Origin: JAWXBR01 sp034440235
Lineage (GTDB): Bacteria > Bacteroidota > Ignavibacteria > Kapaibacteriales > Kapaibacteriaceae
Assembly: GCA_034440235.1 (NCBI GenBank)
Contig: JAWXBR010000059.1
Coordinates: 1-64,000 of the forward strand
Direction: 5' to 3'
DNA: 64,000 bases
Shown: in pieces, positions 49,948-57,472 of the stretch
Layout: each line of letters opens with the position of its first letter
Numbering within the stretch: position 1 is the stretch's first letter
Program-made: the position numbers and the translations under genes
The notes under the pieces: generated by a model
Told to the model about the DNA's origin: nothing
Databases searched by the model: none
What the model saw: the letters and a program-made list of their open reading frames with translations, nothing else

Positions 49948-51054
49948 TTACAGCGATAGCGGTGTGTAAGTCATACCGAATGCTTCGGCGACTGCTTCGT
50001 AAACTATCTTACCTTCGGCTACATTGACGCCAAGCGCCAGTTCATGATTCTCTTTACAGGCTTTCTTCCAACCGTTATTCGCCAACTGAACTGCGTACGG
50101 GAGTGTTGCATTGGTTAATGCAATGGTCGACGTGTACGGTACGGCGCCCGGCATGTTTGCAACGCCATAGTGCACCACGCCGTCTACGACATAGGTTGGG
50201 TTGTCATGTGTTGTGGGTTTGCATGTTTCTACACATCCGCCTTGATCAACAGAGACGTCGACGATAACAGAGCCCGGACGCATTGTGCTAAGCATATCGC
50301 GTGTTACAAGGTGTGGTGCTTTGGCACCTGCAATAAGCACGGCACCAATAACGAGGTCAGCATCTTTTACCGCTTCGCGGATGTTGCTCATGGTTGACAT
50401 TTCGGTCGTGACGTTTTTAGCCATGACATCATCGAGGTAGCGCAAACGATAGAGGTTGTTATCGAAGATGGTAACGCGTGCGCCGAAACCCGCTGCAATC
50501 TTAGCTGCGTTTGTTCCAACAATGCCACCACCAAGTACGATCACATTCGCGGGCTTCGTACCTGGAACGCCGCCCAGAAGTACGCCTCGGCCGCCCATTG
50601 GATGTTCAAGATATTTAGCACCTTCCTGCGGTGCCATACGACCAGCTACTTCCGACATCGGAATAAGCAGAGGCAACGACCCGTCGCTCTTCTGCACGGT
50701 CTCGTACGCAACACATGTTGCACCACTATCGACCATTGCTTGTGTTAGTTCGCGCGCAGCTGCAAAATGGAAGTACGTAAACAGCAATTGTCCACTGCGA
50801 ATAAGCGGATACTCGGGTGCGATCGGTTCTTTCACCTTCATGATCATGTCCGCCTGAGCAAACACTTCGGCCGCTGTCGGAATAATTCGCGCGCCGGCTT
50901 TTTCGTACATCTCATTGCTGAAGCCGCTGCCAACGCCGGCGTTTGTTTCTACAATCACGTCGTGTCCGTGATGACGAAGCGTCTCTGCTCCACCAGGCGT
51001 TAATGCAATGCGCTTTTCGCTCGGTTTGATTTCTTTAGGTACACCGACTAACAT
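49948..51054 (-). CDS. ald: Alanine dehydrogenase
   Basis: The 368-aa protein is a typical Ald: MLVGVPKEIKPSEKRIALTPGGAETL with the substrate-binding Arg and a Lys in KVKEP, QLLFTYFHFAAARELTQAM with the catalytic-region His, VIVLGGGIVGTNAAKIAAGFGARVTIFDNN (Rossmann NAD site) and VDVSVDQGGCVETCKPTTH. It interconverts alanine and pyruvate with NAD. It is the first gene of a two-gene operon with the PaaN-like enzyme. Confidence 0.96.
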   Translation of the reverse strand: MLVGVPKEIKPSEKRIALTPGGAETLRHHGHDVIVETNAGVGSGFSNEMYEKAGARIIPTAAEVFAQADMIMKVKEPIAPEYPLIRSGQLLFTYFHFAAARELTQAMVDSGATCVAYETVQKSDGSLPLLIPMSEVAGRMAPQEGAKYLEHPMGGRGVLLGGVPGTKPANVIVLGGGIVGTNAAKIAAGFGARVTIFDNNLYRLRYLDDVMAKNVTTEMSTMSNIREAVKDADLVIGAVLIAGAKAPHLVTRDMLSTMRPGSVIVDVSVDQGGCVETCKPTTHDNPTYVVDGVVHYGVANMPGAVPYTSTIALTNATLPYAVQLANNGWKKACKENHELALGVNVAEGKIVYEAVAEAFGMTYTPLSL

Positions 51055-51158
51055 ACTTGTCCTTTGAGAGATTTGGGATTACCGTTATTGAGTGGTTTGG
51101 GCAACCTCGTTTAAGAGGTTTCACAAGACCGCAAATATAAGGGTCGAAATGCTGCGAA

Positions 51159-52256
51159 TCAGCGAGAACGACGGACCCAAAGTGGTAACGTGACAAGGAC
51201 AGAAAACGCAGCTAACGAGACATACCCCGCTAGTTCTGCTCCAAACCAGTTTACAAGCGTGTTAGGGACGATGAACGGATACCACGGTTCCATCACCGAG
51301 TAGGCATTGGCGTCGCGAAGGACGTCCCTCACGGCGTAATGTGTGACTGGCAGTGCCGCAGACAAGGCTATGACCACTGCGGCCCCGACCACAGATATTA
51401 TCGAAGGTTGTCCAATCCGCCTCCATAACAGACAAATACCCACCGAAAGCACCATGGGTAAGAACAGTGCATGTATGGCATACGGCATCGAAAGTCTGGC
51501 AACCTGCGAGGCATTAAGTCCCAGAATCGAGGTCAGTATCGAACCAAACGGAGCTTCAGACAACTCGTGTCCGACAATTGCCCTCGATACCGATGAATAC
51601 ACATCATCGGGAAGTAGTCGCCCGGTAAACGCCGATGCCAGCAACACAACAACGAGAACAACCAACATCGACCACAGCGCTGCGTGCGATAACCAGACTC
51701 GTTGCATCACAAACAACACCAGCAATACAAGCACTGCGACAAACAGGAACAACGTGTTCGTGTGATGAATGCGCCTGATGACACTTCCAGCTACAACATG
51801 GTGTTCAATCGTAAGGTTCACGCTTGCTGCAGCAACACTCGGAACTGCATCATCTGAGTCAGCAGGCACGAGCGCAAATTCACCCTTGTGTGCAAGTGTA
51901 TCAGGTACGGATGCTGCGTCAGTTGCAGAGCCAGTTGCAGAGCCAGTTGCAGAGCCAGTTGCAGAGCCAGTTGTAGAGCCAGTTGTAGAGCCAGTTGTAG
52001 AGCCCACTTCAAAGGAGCCCCCTTCCGAGGAGCCCCCTACAGAATTGCCCCGTACCACGGTGGTCTCGGCGTGAACGATTGTCGCGGGCTCGCCGGCACG
52101 AACTTCTGCAGGTCCGCCATCGGGTACATAATGCAGCGAAAGCAGGATGCCAGTAATACCCTGAACGATGATAAGTATTATTATAATTCCAGATAGAATT
52201 TGAATTACGCGTGCAATCGTTTCCGCAATCGGCTTAGTTGGAGAAGTGACGTTCAC
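51159..52256 (-). CDS. Cytochrome b-like membrane protein lacking the high-potential haem ligands
   Basis: The 365-aa protein overlaps the Rieske gene by 4 bp, as expected for a bc-type complex. Helix A is clear (SGIIIILIIVQGITGILLSLHYVPD, residues 22-46). Helix B has VIRRIHHTN with H164 aligned to the bL ligand, and helix D has YAIHALFLP with H262, 98 residues later, as in cytochrome b. The second His of each pair, 14 residues on, is Leu in both helices, so the bH haem site appears lost. The LPW of the cd1 loop is LPD, and a PEWY-like site reads EPWYPF. Between helices A and B is a ~115-residue insertion rich in Gly-Ser-Thr-Ala encoded by a 12-bp tandem repeat. Confidence 0.8.
   Translation of the reverse strand: MNVTSPTKPIAETIARVIQILSGIIIILIIVQGITGILLSLHYVPDGGPAEVRAGEPATIVHAETTVVRGNSVGGSSEGGSFEVGSTTGSTTGSTTGSATGSATGSATGSATDAASVPDTLAHKGEFALVPADSDDAVPSVAAASVNLTIEHHVVAGSVIRRIHHTNTLFLFVAVLVLLVLFVMQRVWLSHAALWSMLVVLVVVLLASAFTGRLLPDDVYSSVSRAIVGHELSEAPFGSILTSILGLNASQVARLSMPYAIHALFLPMVLSVGICLLWRRIGQPSIISVVGAAVVIALSAALPVTHYAVRDVLRDANAYSVMEPWYPFIVPNTLVNWFGAELAGYVSLAAFSVLVTLPLWVRRSR
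51921..52004. repeat. Seven tandem 12-bp units in the cytochrome b-like gene
   Basis: Units of AGTTGYAGAGCC run from 51921 to 52004: four with GCA then three with GTA at the variable codon. On the coding (minus) strand they give repeating Gly-Ser-(Thr/Ala)-Thr in the loop after helix A. The unit is in frame, so copy number can change without disrupting the gene. Confidence 0.95.
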
Positions 52257-52714
52257 GTATTCTGCCTAGCAGGTATGCGCACATACACATTGCTGTTCTG
52301 CACCCAAAGAGGGATTCGGGTAAGGGGCTTTTTAGGTGGGCCTTTTTCCGGACGTCCTGCGATGTCGAACACGCCACCATGGCATCCGCAGAGGATTTTG
52401 TTTTGTTTGAGGGCGAGTGGACATCCTGCATGTGTACACGTCATGAGCAATGCATACGGTGCTGCGTCGGTTGGCCGCACAAGTACCATCGGTGTATTGG
52501 CAACATGCATGCTTCGCTGTGAACCCAGTGTGAGTAGCGCATCGACGTTGCCCAGGTCAATGGTTTGGGCATGTGCAGGCGCATCTGCTCTCATGTATCG
52601 CGCCAAGACAGACGCGATAAGGCCGAAGCCCAGGGTGCCAGCAATTGCTGTCAGCCACTGGCGTCGTGAGGTTCTGCCTAGTTTTGTGTTTTCCTGTTCA
52701 CTTATCGACGCCAT
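52253..52714 (-). CDS. Rieske [2Fe-2S] protein
   Basis: The 153-aa protein has an N-terminal SRRQWLTAIAG twin-arginine-like anchor (residues 16-40) and the two Rieske cluster boxes CTHAGC and CGCHGG, followed by the Pro-rich loop GPPKKPLTRIP. It is the quinol-oxidising iron-sulfur subunit and is co-transcribed with the cytochrome b-like gene, overlapping it by 4 bp. The start codon at 52714 lies two bases from the start codon of the divergent DegT gene. No cytochrome c1/f gene is adjacent. Confidence 0.93.
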   Translation of the reverse strand: MASISEQENTKLGRTSRRQWLTAIAGTLGFGLIASVLARYMRADAPAHAQTIDLGNVDALLTLGSQRSMHVANTPMVLVRPTDAAPYALLMTCTHAGCPLALKQNKILCGCHGGVFDIAGRPEKGPPKKPLTRIPLWVQNSNVYVRIPARQNT

Positions 52715-52716
52715 TT

Positions 52717-53883
52717 ATGCCCGTTCCGTTGCTCGACCTCAAATTACAGTATCAAACGCTGAAGACTGACATCGACGATGCATTACTACGTGTTGCTGCT
52801 TCGCAGATGTGCATTCTTGGGCCTGAGGTCGAAGCGCTAGAGGCAGAGCTTGCTGCGTACCTGCAGGTTAAACATGCCATAGGAGTTTCGAGCGGCACCG
52901 ATGCTCTTCTCATGGCCTTTATGGCGTTGGGGATTGGCGCAGGCGACGAGGTCATCGTCCCAACATTCTCGTTCTTCGCCACAGCCGGATGTGTGTCGCG
53001 CCTCGGCGCAACACCGGTCTTTGTTGACGTAGACCCCGTCTCATTTAACATCGACCCAGCACTCGTTCGTGCTGCCATCACCCCTCGAACAAAAGCTATC
53101 GTACCGGTGCACCTATTTGGGCAGTCGGCCGACATAGCCGGATTGATTGATGTATGTCTTGACACTGGCGTCCCGCTTATCGAAGATGCTGCACAAGCCA
53201 TTGGTACACAATGGGCCGACGGACGTCGTGTGGGCAGCATCGGACTCATGGGGTGTTTCTCGTTTTATCCGACGAAGAATCTTGGTGCGTTTGGAGATGC
53301 CGGACTCATCACAACAAACGACGACGGTTTGGCGGTGCACCTTAAGCAATTGCGCAATCACGGCATGGAGCCGCGCTACTATCACGCATTTGTTGGTGGC
53401 AATTTTCGCCTCGATGCCTTGCAGGCCGCAGTACTGCGCGTAAAACTTCAACACCTTCCGCAGTGGCACGCGGCACGCAGACGCAATGCTGCGCTGTACA
53501 CCGAAATGTTTGTGAAAGAAGGACTGAGTGAAGGTACCGGACGAATCTCTTTCGACGAGAAAAATTCTGTGTTACTCCCCCAAGCCGTGAACGAAGATTC
53601 TGGTGTAACAGACCATCACATCTTTAACCAGTACACCATTCAAGTCAAACGTCGCGACGAACTCCGCACATTCTTGCAGTCGCGCGGCATCGGCTCAGAG
53701 ATTTATTACCCCGTGCCATTTCATCGTCAGGCATGTTATGCATACATGAATGTTCCTGACGCACATTTTCCTGTCTCAAATGCCTTGGCAGACCGTGTGT
53801 TAGCGCTTCCTATTTTTCCAGAATTAAATGCAGAACAAATTCGAGAAGTTGTCGTAACCGTGCTCGAATTCTTAAACACTTGA
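52717..53883 (+). CDS. DegT/DnrJ/EryC1-family sugar aminotransferase
   Basis: Start ATG 52717 gives MPVPLLDLKLQYQTLKTDID, the standard family N terminus. The 388-aa PLP enzyme shows IGVSSGTDALLMAFMALGIGAGDEVIVPTFSFFATA, IEDAAQAIGTQ, the PLP Lys in FYPTKNLGAFGDAG and RLDALQAAVLRVKL. It transaminates a nucleotide-linked keto sugar for surface polysaccharide or glycoprotein synthesis. It is divergent from the Rieske gene and 7 bp before the LiaF-like gene. Other sugar-nucleotide genes are absent here apart from gmhA further right. Confidence 0.93.
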   Translation: MPVPLLDLKLQYQTLKTDIDDALLRVAASQMCILGPEVEALEAELAAYLQVKHAIGVSSGTDALLMAFMALGIGAGDEVIVPTFSFFATAGCVSRLGATPVFVDVDPVSFNIDPALVRAAITPRTKAIVPVHLFGQSADIAGLIDVCLDTGVPLIEDAAQAIGTQWADGRRVGSIGLMGCFSFYPTKNLGAFGDAGLITTNDDGLAVHLKQLRNHGMEPRYYHAFVGGNFRLDALQAAVLRVKLQHLPQWHAARRRNAALYTEMFVKEGLSEGTGRISFDEKNSVLLPQAVNEDSGVTDHHIFNQYTIQVKRRDELRTFLQSRGIGSEIYYPVPFHRQACYAYMNVPDAHFPVSNALADRVLALPIFPELNAEQIREVVVTVLEFLNT

Positions 53884-53890
53884 GGTGAAC

Positions 53891-54661
53891 ATGGACGATC
53901 GCACTACTAATTCAACGACCTACCGCATGGAATTCAAGAACAGCTCTGGCCATGGCGGTCGTTATGTTATTGGGTTTCTGCTTGTTGCACTTGGCGTTTC
54001 TCTGTTGCTTAATTCGTTCGGGCTCTACGATTTCGGTGACTTCTTCGGGACGTGGTGGCCTACTGCACTTATGATCGTTGCTGTTGTTCAGATTGCAACA
54101 GGACGTACCAACTGGTTTTGGTCGGGCGTTCTTTTTCTTGTCGGTGCCTTGCTTCAGGCCAGCGAATTGGGAATGCTCCCAGGTGGCTTCTGGAGCGCCT
54201 TTTGGCCCGCAGTAATCATACTTGCAGGCATTTCGCTGGTGTTTAAACGTGGTCATAAAAAAAAAGCAAGCCTGACGAGTGGCGGTGATGCTTTTTTCGG
54301 CGGAAGCACTCAGAACGTGTCCGGTGATAGGGTAGATCGCTCAGCAGTATTTAGTGGACAAGAACTGCGCGTGTCGTCGCGCAACTTCGCTGGAGGTGAG
54401 TTGACTGCCGTCTTCGGAGGCATCGAACTCGACCTCCGCGATGCAGAAATAGACTCCGGCAACGCAATGCTTGCAGTCACCGCAGTATTTGGCGGCATCG
54501 AAATCCGCGTACCTCCACACTGGAACGTAGTAGTACAGGGCACACCAATCTTTGGTGGTATCGAAGACAAAACCAGACGCACGTTTAGCGAGGGAGTAAA
54601 CGGACCCGTCCTGCTTCTCGACGTTACTGCAGTGTTCGGTGGCGTAGAGATCGGCAATTGA
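53891..54661 (+). CDS. LiaF/LiaI-like membrane protein
   Basis: The ATG at 53891 is preceded by GAGG with five bases spacing. The 256-aa protein has four hydrophobic helices (about 25-110) of the LiaI/LiaF transmembrane type (IGFLLVALGVSLLLNSFGLY). A cytosolic or periplasmic beta-rich domain follows with three repeats of (T/V)AVFGG(I/V)E and a PIFGGIE, the DUF2154/LiaF C-terminal signature. Such proteins modulate cell-envelope stress two-component systems in Gram-positives; the role in this organism is unknown. The stop overlaps the next ATG. Confidence 0.85.
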   Translation: MDDRTTNSTTYRMEFKNSSGHGGRYVIGFLLVALGVSLLLNSFGLYDFGDFFGTWWPTALMIVAVVQIATGRTNWFWSGVLFLVGALLQASELGMLPGGFWSAFWPAVIILAGISLVFKRGHKKKASLTSGGDAFFGGSTQNVSGDRVDRSAVFSGQELRVSSRNFAGGELTAVFGGIELDLRDAEIDSGNAMLAVTAVFGGIEIRVPPHWNVVVQGTPIFGGIEDKTRRTFSEGVNGPVLLLDVTAVFGGVEIGN

Positions 54662-55566
54662 TGCGCACGGTTGCTGTCGTAGTCGCGGTATCTACTTTCG
54701 TCACCTCTTTGGTTTTCGCTGCTACCTGCGCTGCGTTCGTCGCAATTCAAGCGAAGGCTCAGCCAATTCCCGGTTCAGATGCAGCGCAGCGCATTGCCCT
54801 CGTACTCGGACGTAAGATCAAGATCACCGATCAGTATCTGCTGACAACCTTTGCCAGCTACCGATTCCGTATTGCCTCCGACGTCGCGGGGGCTCCGAGC
54901 TCAGACACTACATACGCCGATAGTGTGCGCCTTCATGCGATGTGCGAGGTGACTTCTGTTACAGAGGATGGCGAAGAGTACGAGAAGAAGCTTACCATCC
55001 GATACTTTCATCGTTTTGTAAACAATGCTACTATCGACATTTTACCCACGGGTGCTCTTGTCCTAGTAAACTTCGGCGGTGATGCTCCAACCTTTACCGT
55101 AAACGACTCAACCCCTTCAACAGAAGTCGAAGAGCTTCTTCGACTTGCTATTAGATCGGAGGGCGGCACATCTGCGAGCGAAATAATTAACCCATCTCGT
55201 CCAGTTCAAATAGGCGACACCTGGTCCATAAACAAACTGGCCGTTGCAAAAAGTATGTCCCCCGGAGTCGCAAAGCCACCTACAAAGGGAATCGATGGCA
55301 ATGTGAGGTTTGTTGGAATAGACACAATTAATGCCAGACCGTGTGCTACCGTTGTCGCAGTTATTCAGCAGAAAACTGGCACCGGGACCGAGAAATCTCC
55401 CTTGCAAACCAGTACGTACGACATGACACTTTCAGCGCCTCTCGATACACGTTATCCCGTAGCTGCTTCTAAGGTGCGCACACGCTTCAGGTCCGAATCG
55501 CGTGCAAAGGGCCGCAAGGCATTCCGAGAAACGGATATTATTCTCACGTCGACATTCGTGCGATGA
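54661..55566 (+). CDS. Secreted hypothetical protein, 301 aa
   Basis: The ATG overlaps the previous stop (TGATG). A signal peptide or anchor (MRTVAVVVAVSTFVTSLVFAATCAAFVAIQAKA) precedes a beta-rich body, with segments such as VRLHAMCEVTSVTEDGEEYEKKLTIRYFHRF and VQIGDTWSINK. No family is recognised, but the layout (QIGDTW, later ARPCATVVAVIQQKTGTG) resembles DUF6263-like or similar secreted proteins only loosely. It is translationally coupled to the LiaF-like gene. Confidence 0.65.
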   Translation: MRTVAVVVAVSTFVTSLVFAATCAAFVAIQAKAQPIPGSDAAQRIALVLGRKIKITDQYLLTTFASYRFRIASDVAGAPSSDTTYADSVRLHAMCEVTSVTEDGEEYEKKLTIRYFHRFVNNATIDILPTGALVLVNFGGDAPTFTVNDSTPSTEVEELLRLAIRSEGGTSASEIINPSRPVQIGDTWSINKLAVAKSMSPGVAKPPTKGIDGNVRFVGIDTINARPCATVVAVIQQKTGTGTEKSPLQTSTYDMTLSAPLDTRYPVAASKVRTRFRSESRAKGRKAFRETDIILTSTFVR

Positions 55567-55660
55567 GTGACATGTGCAACGACCGTATGGCACGGTCGGC
55601 AGATTGGTGAGTATGCCAAGGGCAGAATGCTAAAGCACAATGCTAAATAAATACAATACA

Positions 55661-56491
55661 ATGGAGCCTCGTAATCGAGGCGCTCTTTTGCTTGTAATCG
55701 CTGCTCTACTGTGGAGTACGGGCGGAGTGCTCATCAAGTGGTTGCCCCTTTCGCCCCTTACCATTGCGGGCACACGCAGCGCAATTGCAGCACTTGTGAT
55801 TTTGTTGTGGATTCGCACGCCTAAGCCCACGTGGAGCGTGATGCAGATTGGCGCCATTGTCTCGTATGCTGCGACGGTGGTACTGTTTGTAATTGCGACG
55901 AAGATGACAACTGCAGCAAATGCAATTCTACTTCAGTACACGGCACCGATATGGGTGGCACTAGCCAGCGTTGCTATAACGAGAGAACGATTGCGCACAT
56001 CCGACTGGATGGCAGTGATTGTTGTGATGTGTGGCATGAGTGTGTTTTTTCTCGAGAAAGTAGCTTTTGATAGTATCGTGGGGAACGCCATTGCTGTGTT
56101 AAGTGGTGTCGCATTTGCGGGTGTTGCACTGTTCATCCGAGCCCAACGCGGAGTGTCTACGGCTGAGTCGATTCTCTTCGGCAACGTGCTTGCAGCCTTG
56201 ATTTGTCTGCCTTTCATTGAACCCTACGCTCCTACCCCGGGCATTATCGGGGCATTGTTAGCAATGGGTGTGCTTCAATTAGGTGTGTCGTATATCTTGT
56301 ATACGAAGGCTCTCGTGCACGTCACGGCAATTCAAGCGGTGATGTTTACGACCCTCGAACCACTGCTCAATCCGGTATGGGTAGCCTTAACTGTTGGAGA
56401 AGTGCCCTCACAACTCTCCATCGTCGGCGGCGTGCTCGTTGTAGGTGGAGTTATTGCATCACAACTCCGTCCGCCCAAACCGTCGACATAA
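55661..56491 (+). CDS. EamA/DMT-superfamily transporter
   Basis: The ~276-aa protein has ten predicted membrane helices in two EamA halves: ALLLVIAALLWSTGGVLIKWLPLSPLTIAGTRS at the start and VAFAGVALFIRAQRG, then GVLQLGVSYILYTKALVHVTAIQAVMFTTLEPLLNPVWV in the second half. It is a drug/metabolite exporter of unknown substrate. MEPRNRG at 55661 is the preferred start; an ATG at 55640 is possible and neither has a good ribosome site. Its stop is followed at once by 17-bp tandem repeats. Confidence 0.9.
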   Translation: MEPRNRGALLLVIAALLWSTGGVLIKWLPLSPLTIAGTRSAIAALVILLWIRTPKPTWSVMQIGAIVSYAATVVLFVIATKMTTAANAILLQYTAPIWVALASVAITRERLRTSDWMAVIVVMCGMSVFFLEKVAFDSIVGNAIAVLSGVAFAGVALFIRAQRGVSTAESILFGNVLAALICLPFIEPYAPTPGIIGALLAMGVLQLGVSYILYTKALVHVTAIQAVMFTTLEPLLNPVWVALTVGEVPSQLSIVGGVLVVGGVIASQLRPPKPST

Positions 56492-56542
56492 ACTGGTAAT
56501 CGCCTTATACTGCTAATCGTCGGATACTGCTAATCGTCTGAT
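56492..56542. repeat. Three tandem 17-bp units after the EamA stop codon
   Basis: Units at 56492-56508, 56509-56525 and 56526-56542 follow ACTGSTAATCGYCKKAT with a few substitutions. The array starts directly behind the TAA of the transporter gene and ends 23 bp before gmhA. Confidence 0.88.
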
Positions 56543-56565
56543 TGTTCTGAACCATAGATTGCATC

Positions 56566-57165
56566 ATGGCAACAACATTTGATACCGAACGAATTCAGGA
56601 ACTCATTGGTGAGTCTGTTTCGACCAAGCTTCATTTAGCAGAACATTGTGCGAAAGACATTCAGCGATGTGGAGCACTTATCGCGAGTGCTGCGCAGGCT
56701 GGGCGTCTCATCATGTTGTGCGGAAATGGCGGCAGTGCTGCCGACAGTCAGCACATTGCTGCCGAGCTCGTTATTCGCTTTCGTGGGAGCGTCGAGCGTC
56801 GCGCAATTGCTGCGATGTCGCTTACGGTCGATACATCGGCACTCACTGCATGTGGCAACGACTACGGTTTCGACCGTGTATTTGCACGTCAGGTCGAGGC
56901 CTTTGGTTCGGAAGGCGACGTACTTATTGCCCTCTCAACCAGTGGCACTTCGCGTAACGTCATCGAAGCCGTGAACGTTGCCAATAGTCTCGGCATGACG
57001 ACCATTGGCCTCCTCGGAGGCACGGGCGGATTGCTCCACAACCTCTGTACTGCCAGTGTAATTGTCCCTTCGGCCGTTACTGCCCGCATACAGGAATCAC
57101 ACATCCTTATTGGCCACATCTGGTGTGAGCAGATCGAGGAAACGCTGTTTCCCGATTTGTTTTAA
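56566..57165 (+). CDS. gmhA: Phosphoheptose isomerase
   Basis: The 199-aa SIS-domain protein matches GmhA: LIMLCGNGGSAADSQHIAAELV, then ACGNDYGFDRVFARQVEAFGSEGDVLIALSTSGTSRNVIEAV, and a late IQESHILIGHIWCEQIE with the metal-binding Glu/His. It isomerises sedoheptulose 7-phosphate in heptose synthesis for lipopolysaccharide. That uses a product of the transketolase pathway encoded elsewhere in the window. Its TAA falls at the start of a short G-run tandem repeat. Confidence 0.93.
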   Translation: MATTFDTERIQELIGESVSTKLHLAEHCAKDIQRCGALIASAAQAGRLIMLCGNGGSAADSQHIAAELVIRFRGSVERRAIAAMSLTVDTSALTACGNDYGFDRVFARQVEAFGSEGDVLIALSTSGTSRNVIEAVNVANSLGMTTIGLLGGTGGLLHNLCTASVIVPSAVTARIQESHILIGHIWCEQIEETLFPDLF

Positions 57166-57194
57166 GGGGCTGCTAGGGGGCTGCTAGGGGGCTA
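57164..57194. repeat. Tandem ~11-bp G-rich repeat at the gmhA stop codon
   Basis: AAGGGGCTGCT, AGGGGGCTGCT and AGGGGGCTA follow one another from 57164, with a further AGGGGGATAG at 57199. The first unit begins within the TAA stop of gmhA (57163-57165). Confidence 0.85.
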
Positions 57195-57291
57195 GATTAG
57201 GGGGATAGTTTAGGTGCGGCTGCGTGAGCAGCCAAACCACTACTCCCTTTCAGCTTTTAATTGCAAGCACAAACGTTTATATTTGTGGCTC

Positions 57292-57364
57292 GCCGACTTA
57301 GCTCAGCTGGTAGAGCAGCTGATTTGTAATCAGCAGGTCAACAGTTCAAGTCTGTTAGTCGGCT
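57292..57364 (+). tRNA. tRNA-Thr (anticodon TGT)
   Basis: A 73-nt cloverleaf: acceptor GCCGACT/AGTCGGC, D-arm GCTC...GAGC, anticodon stem GCTGA/TCAGC with loop TTTGTAA (anticodon TGT), T-stem ACAGT-region with loop TTCAAGT, discriminator T. CCA is not encoded. An intrinsic terminator follows 12 bp later. Confidence 0.96.
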
Positions 57365-57376
57365 CATCGAAAAAGA

Positions 57377-57402
57377 AACCCGCGCAACAACGCGGGTTTT
57401 TT
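57377..57402 (+). terminator. Intrinsic terminator after tRNA-Thr
   Basis: AACCCGCG (57377-57384) pairs with CGCGGGTT (57391-57398) around CAACAA and is followed by TTTTTTG. A good rho-independent terminator for the tRNA; it also lies downstream of the convergent gene at 57473-59671. Confidence 0.92.
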
Positions 57403-57472
57403 GTTTTTACAACGATAGGTAAGTACCAGAACCGCGATGTAGGCCGCTGTACAAAAAATTTAGACCGCTGCG

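Noticed and set aside
51921..52004. Possible CRISPR-like array of short repeats
   Set aside because: Units are 12 bp, directly adjacent without spacers, in frame and inside a coding sequence. This is a coding minisatellite. No CRISPR array or cas gene is seen anywhere in the window.
55581..55597. GACCGT/ACGGTC stem-loop after the secreted protein gene
   Set aside because: Six pairs and no T-run; too weak to call a terminator without RNA data.
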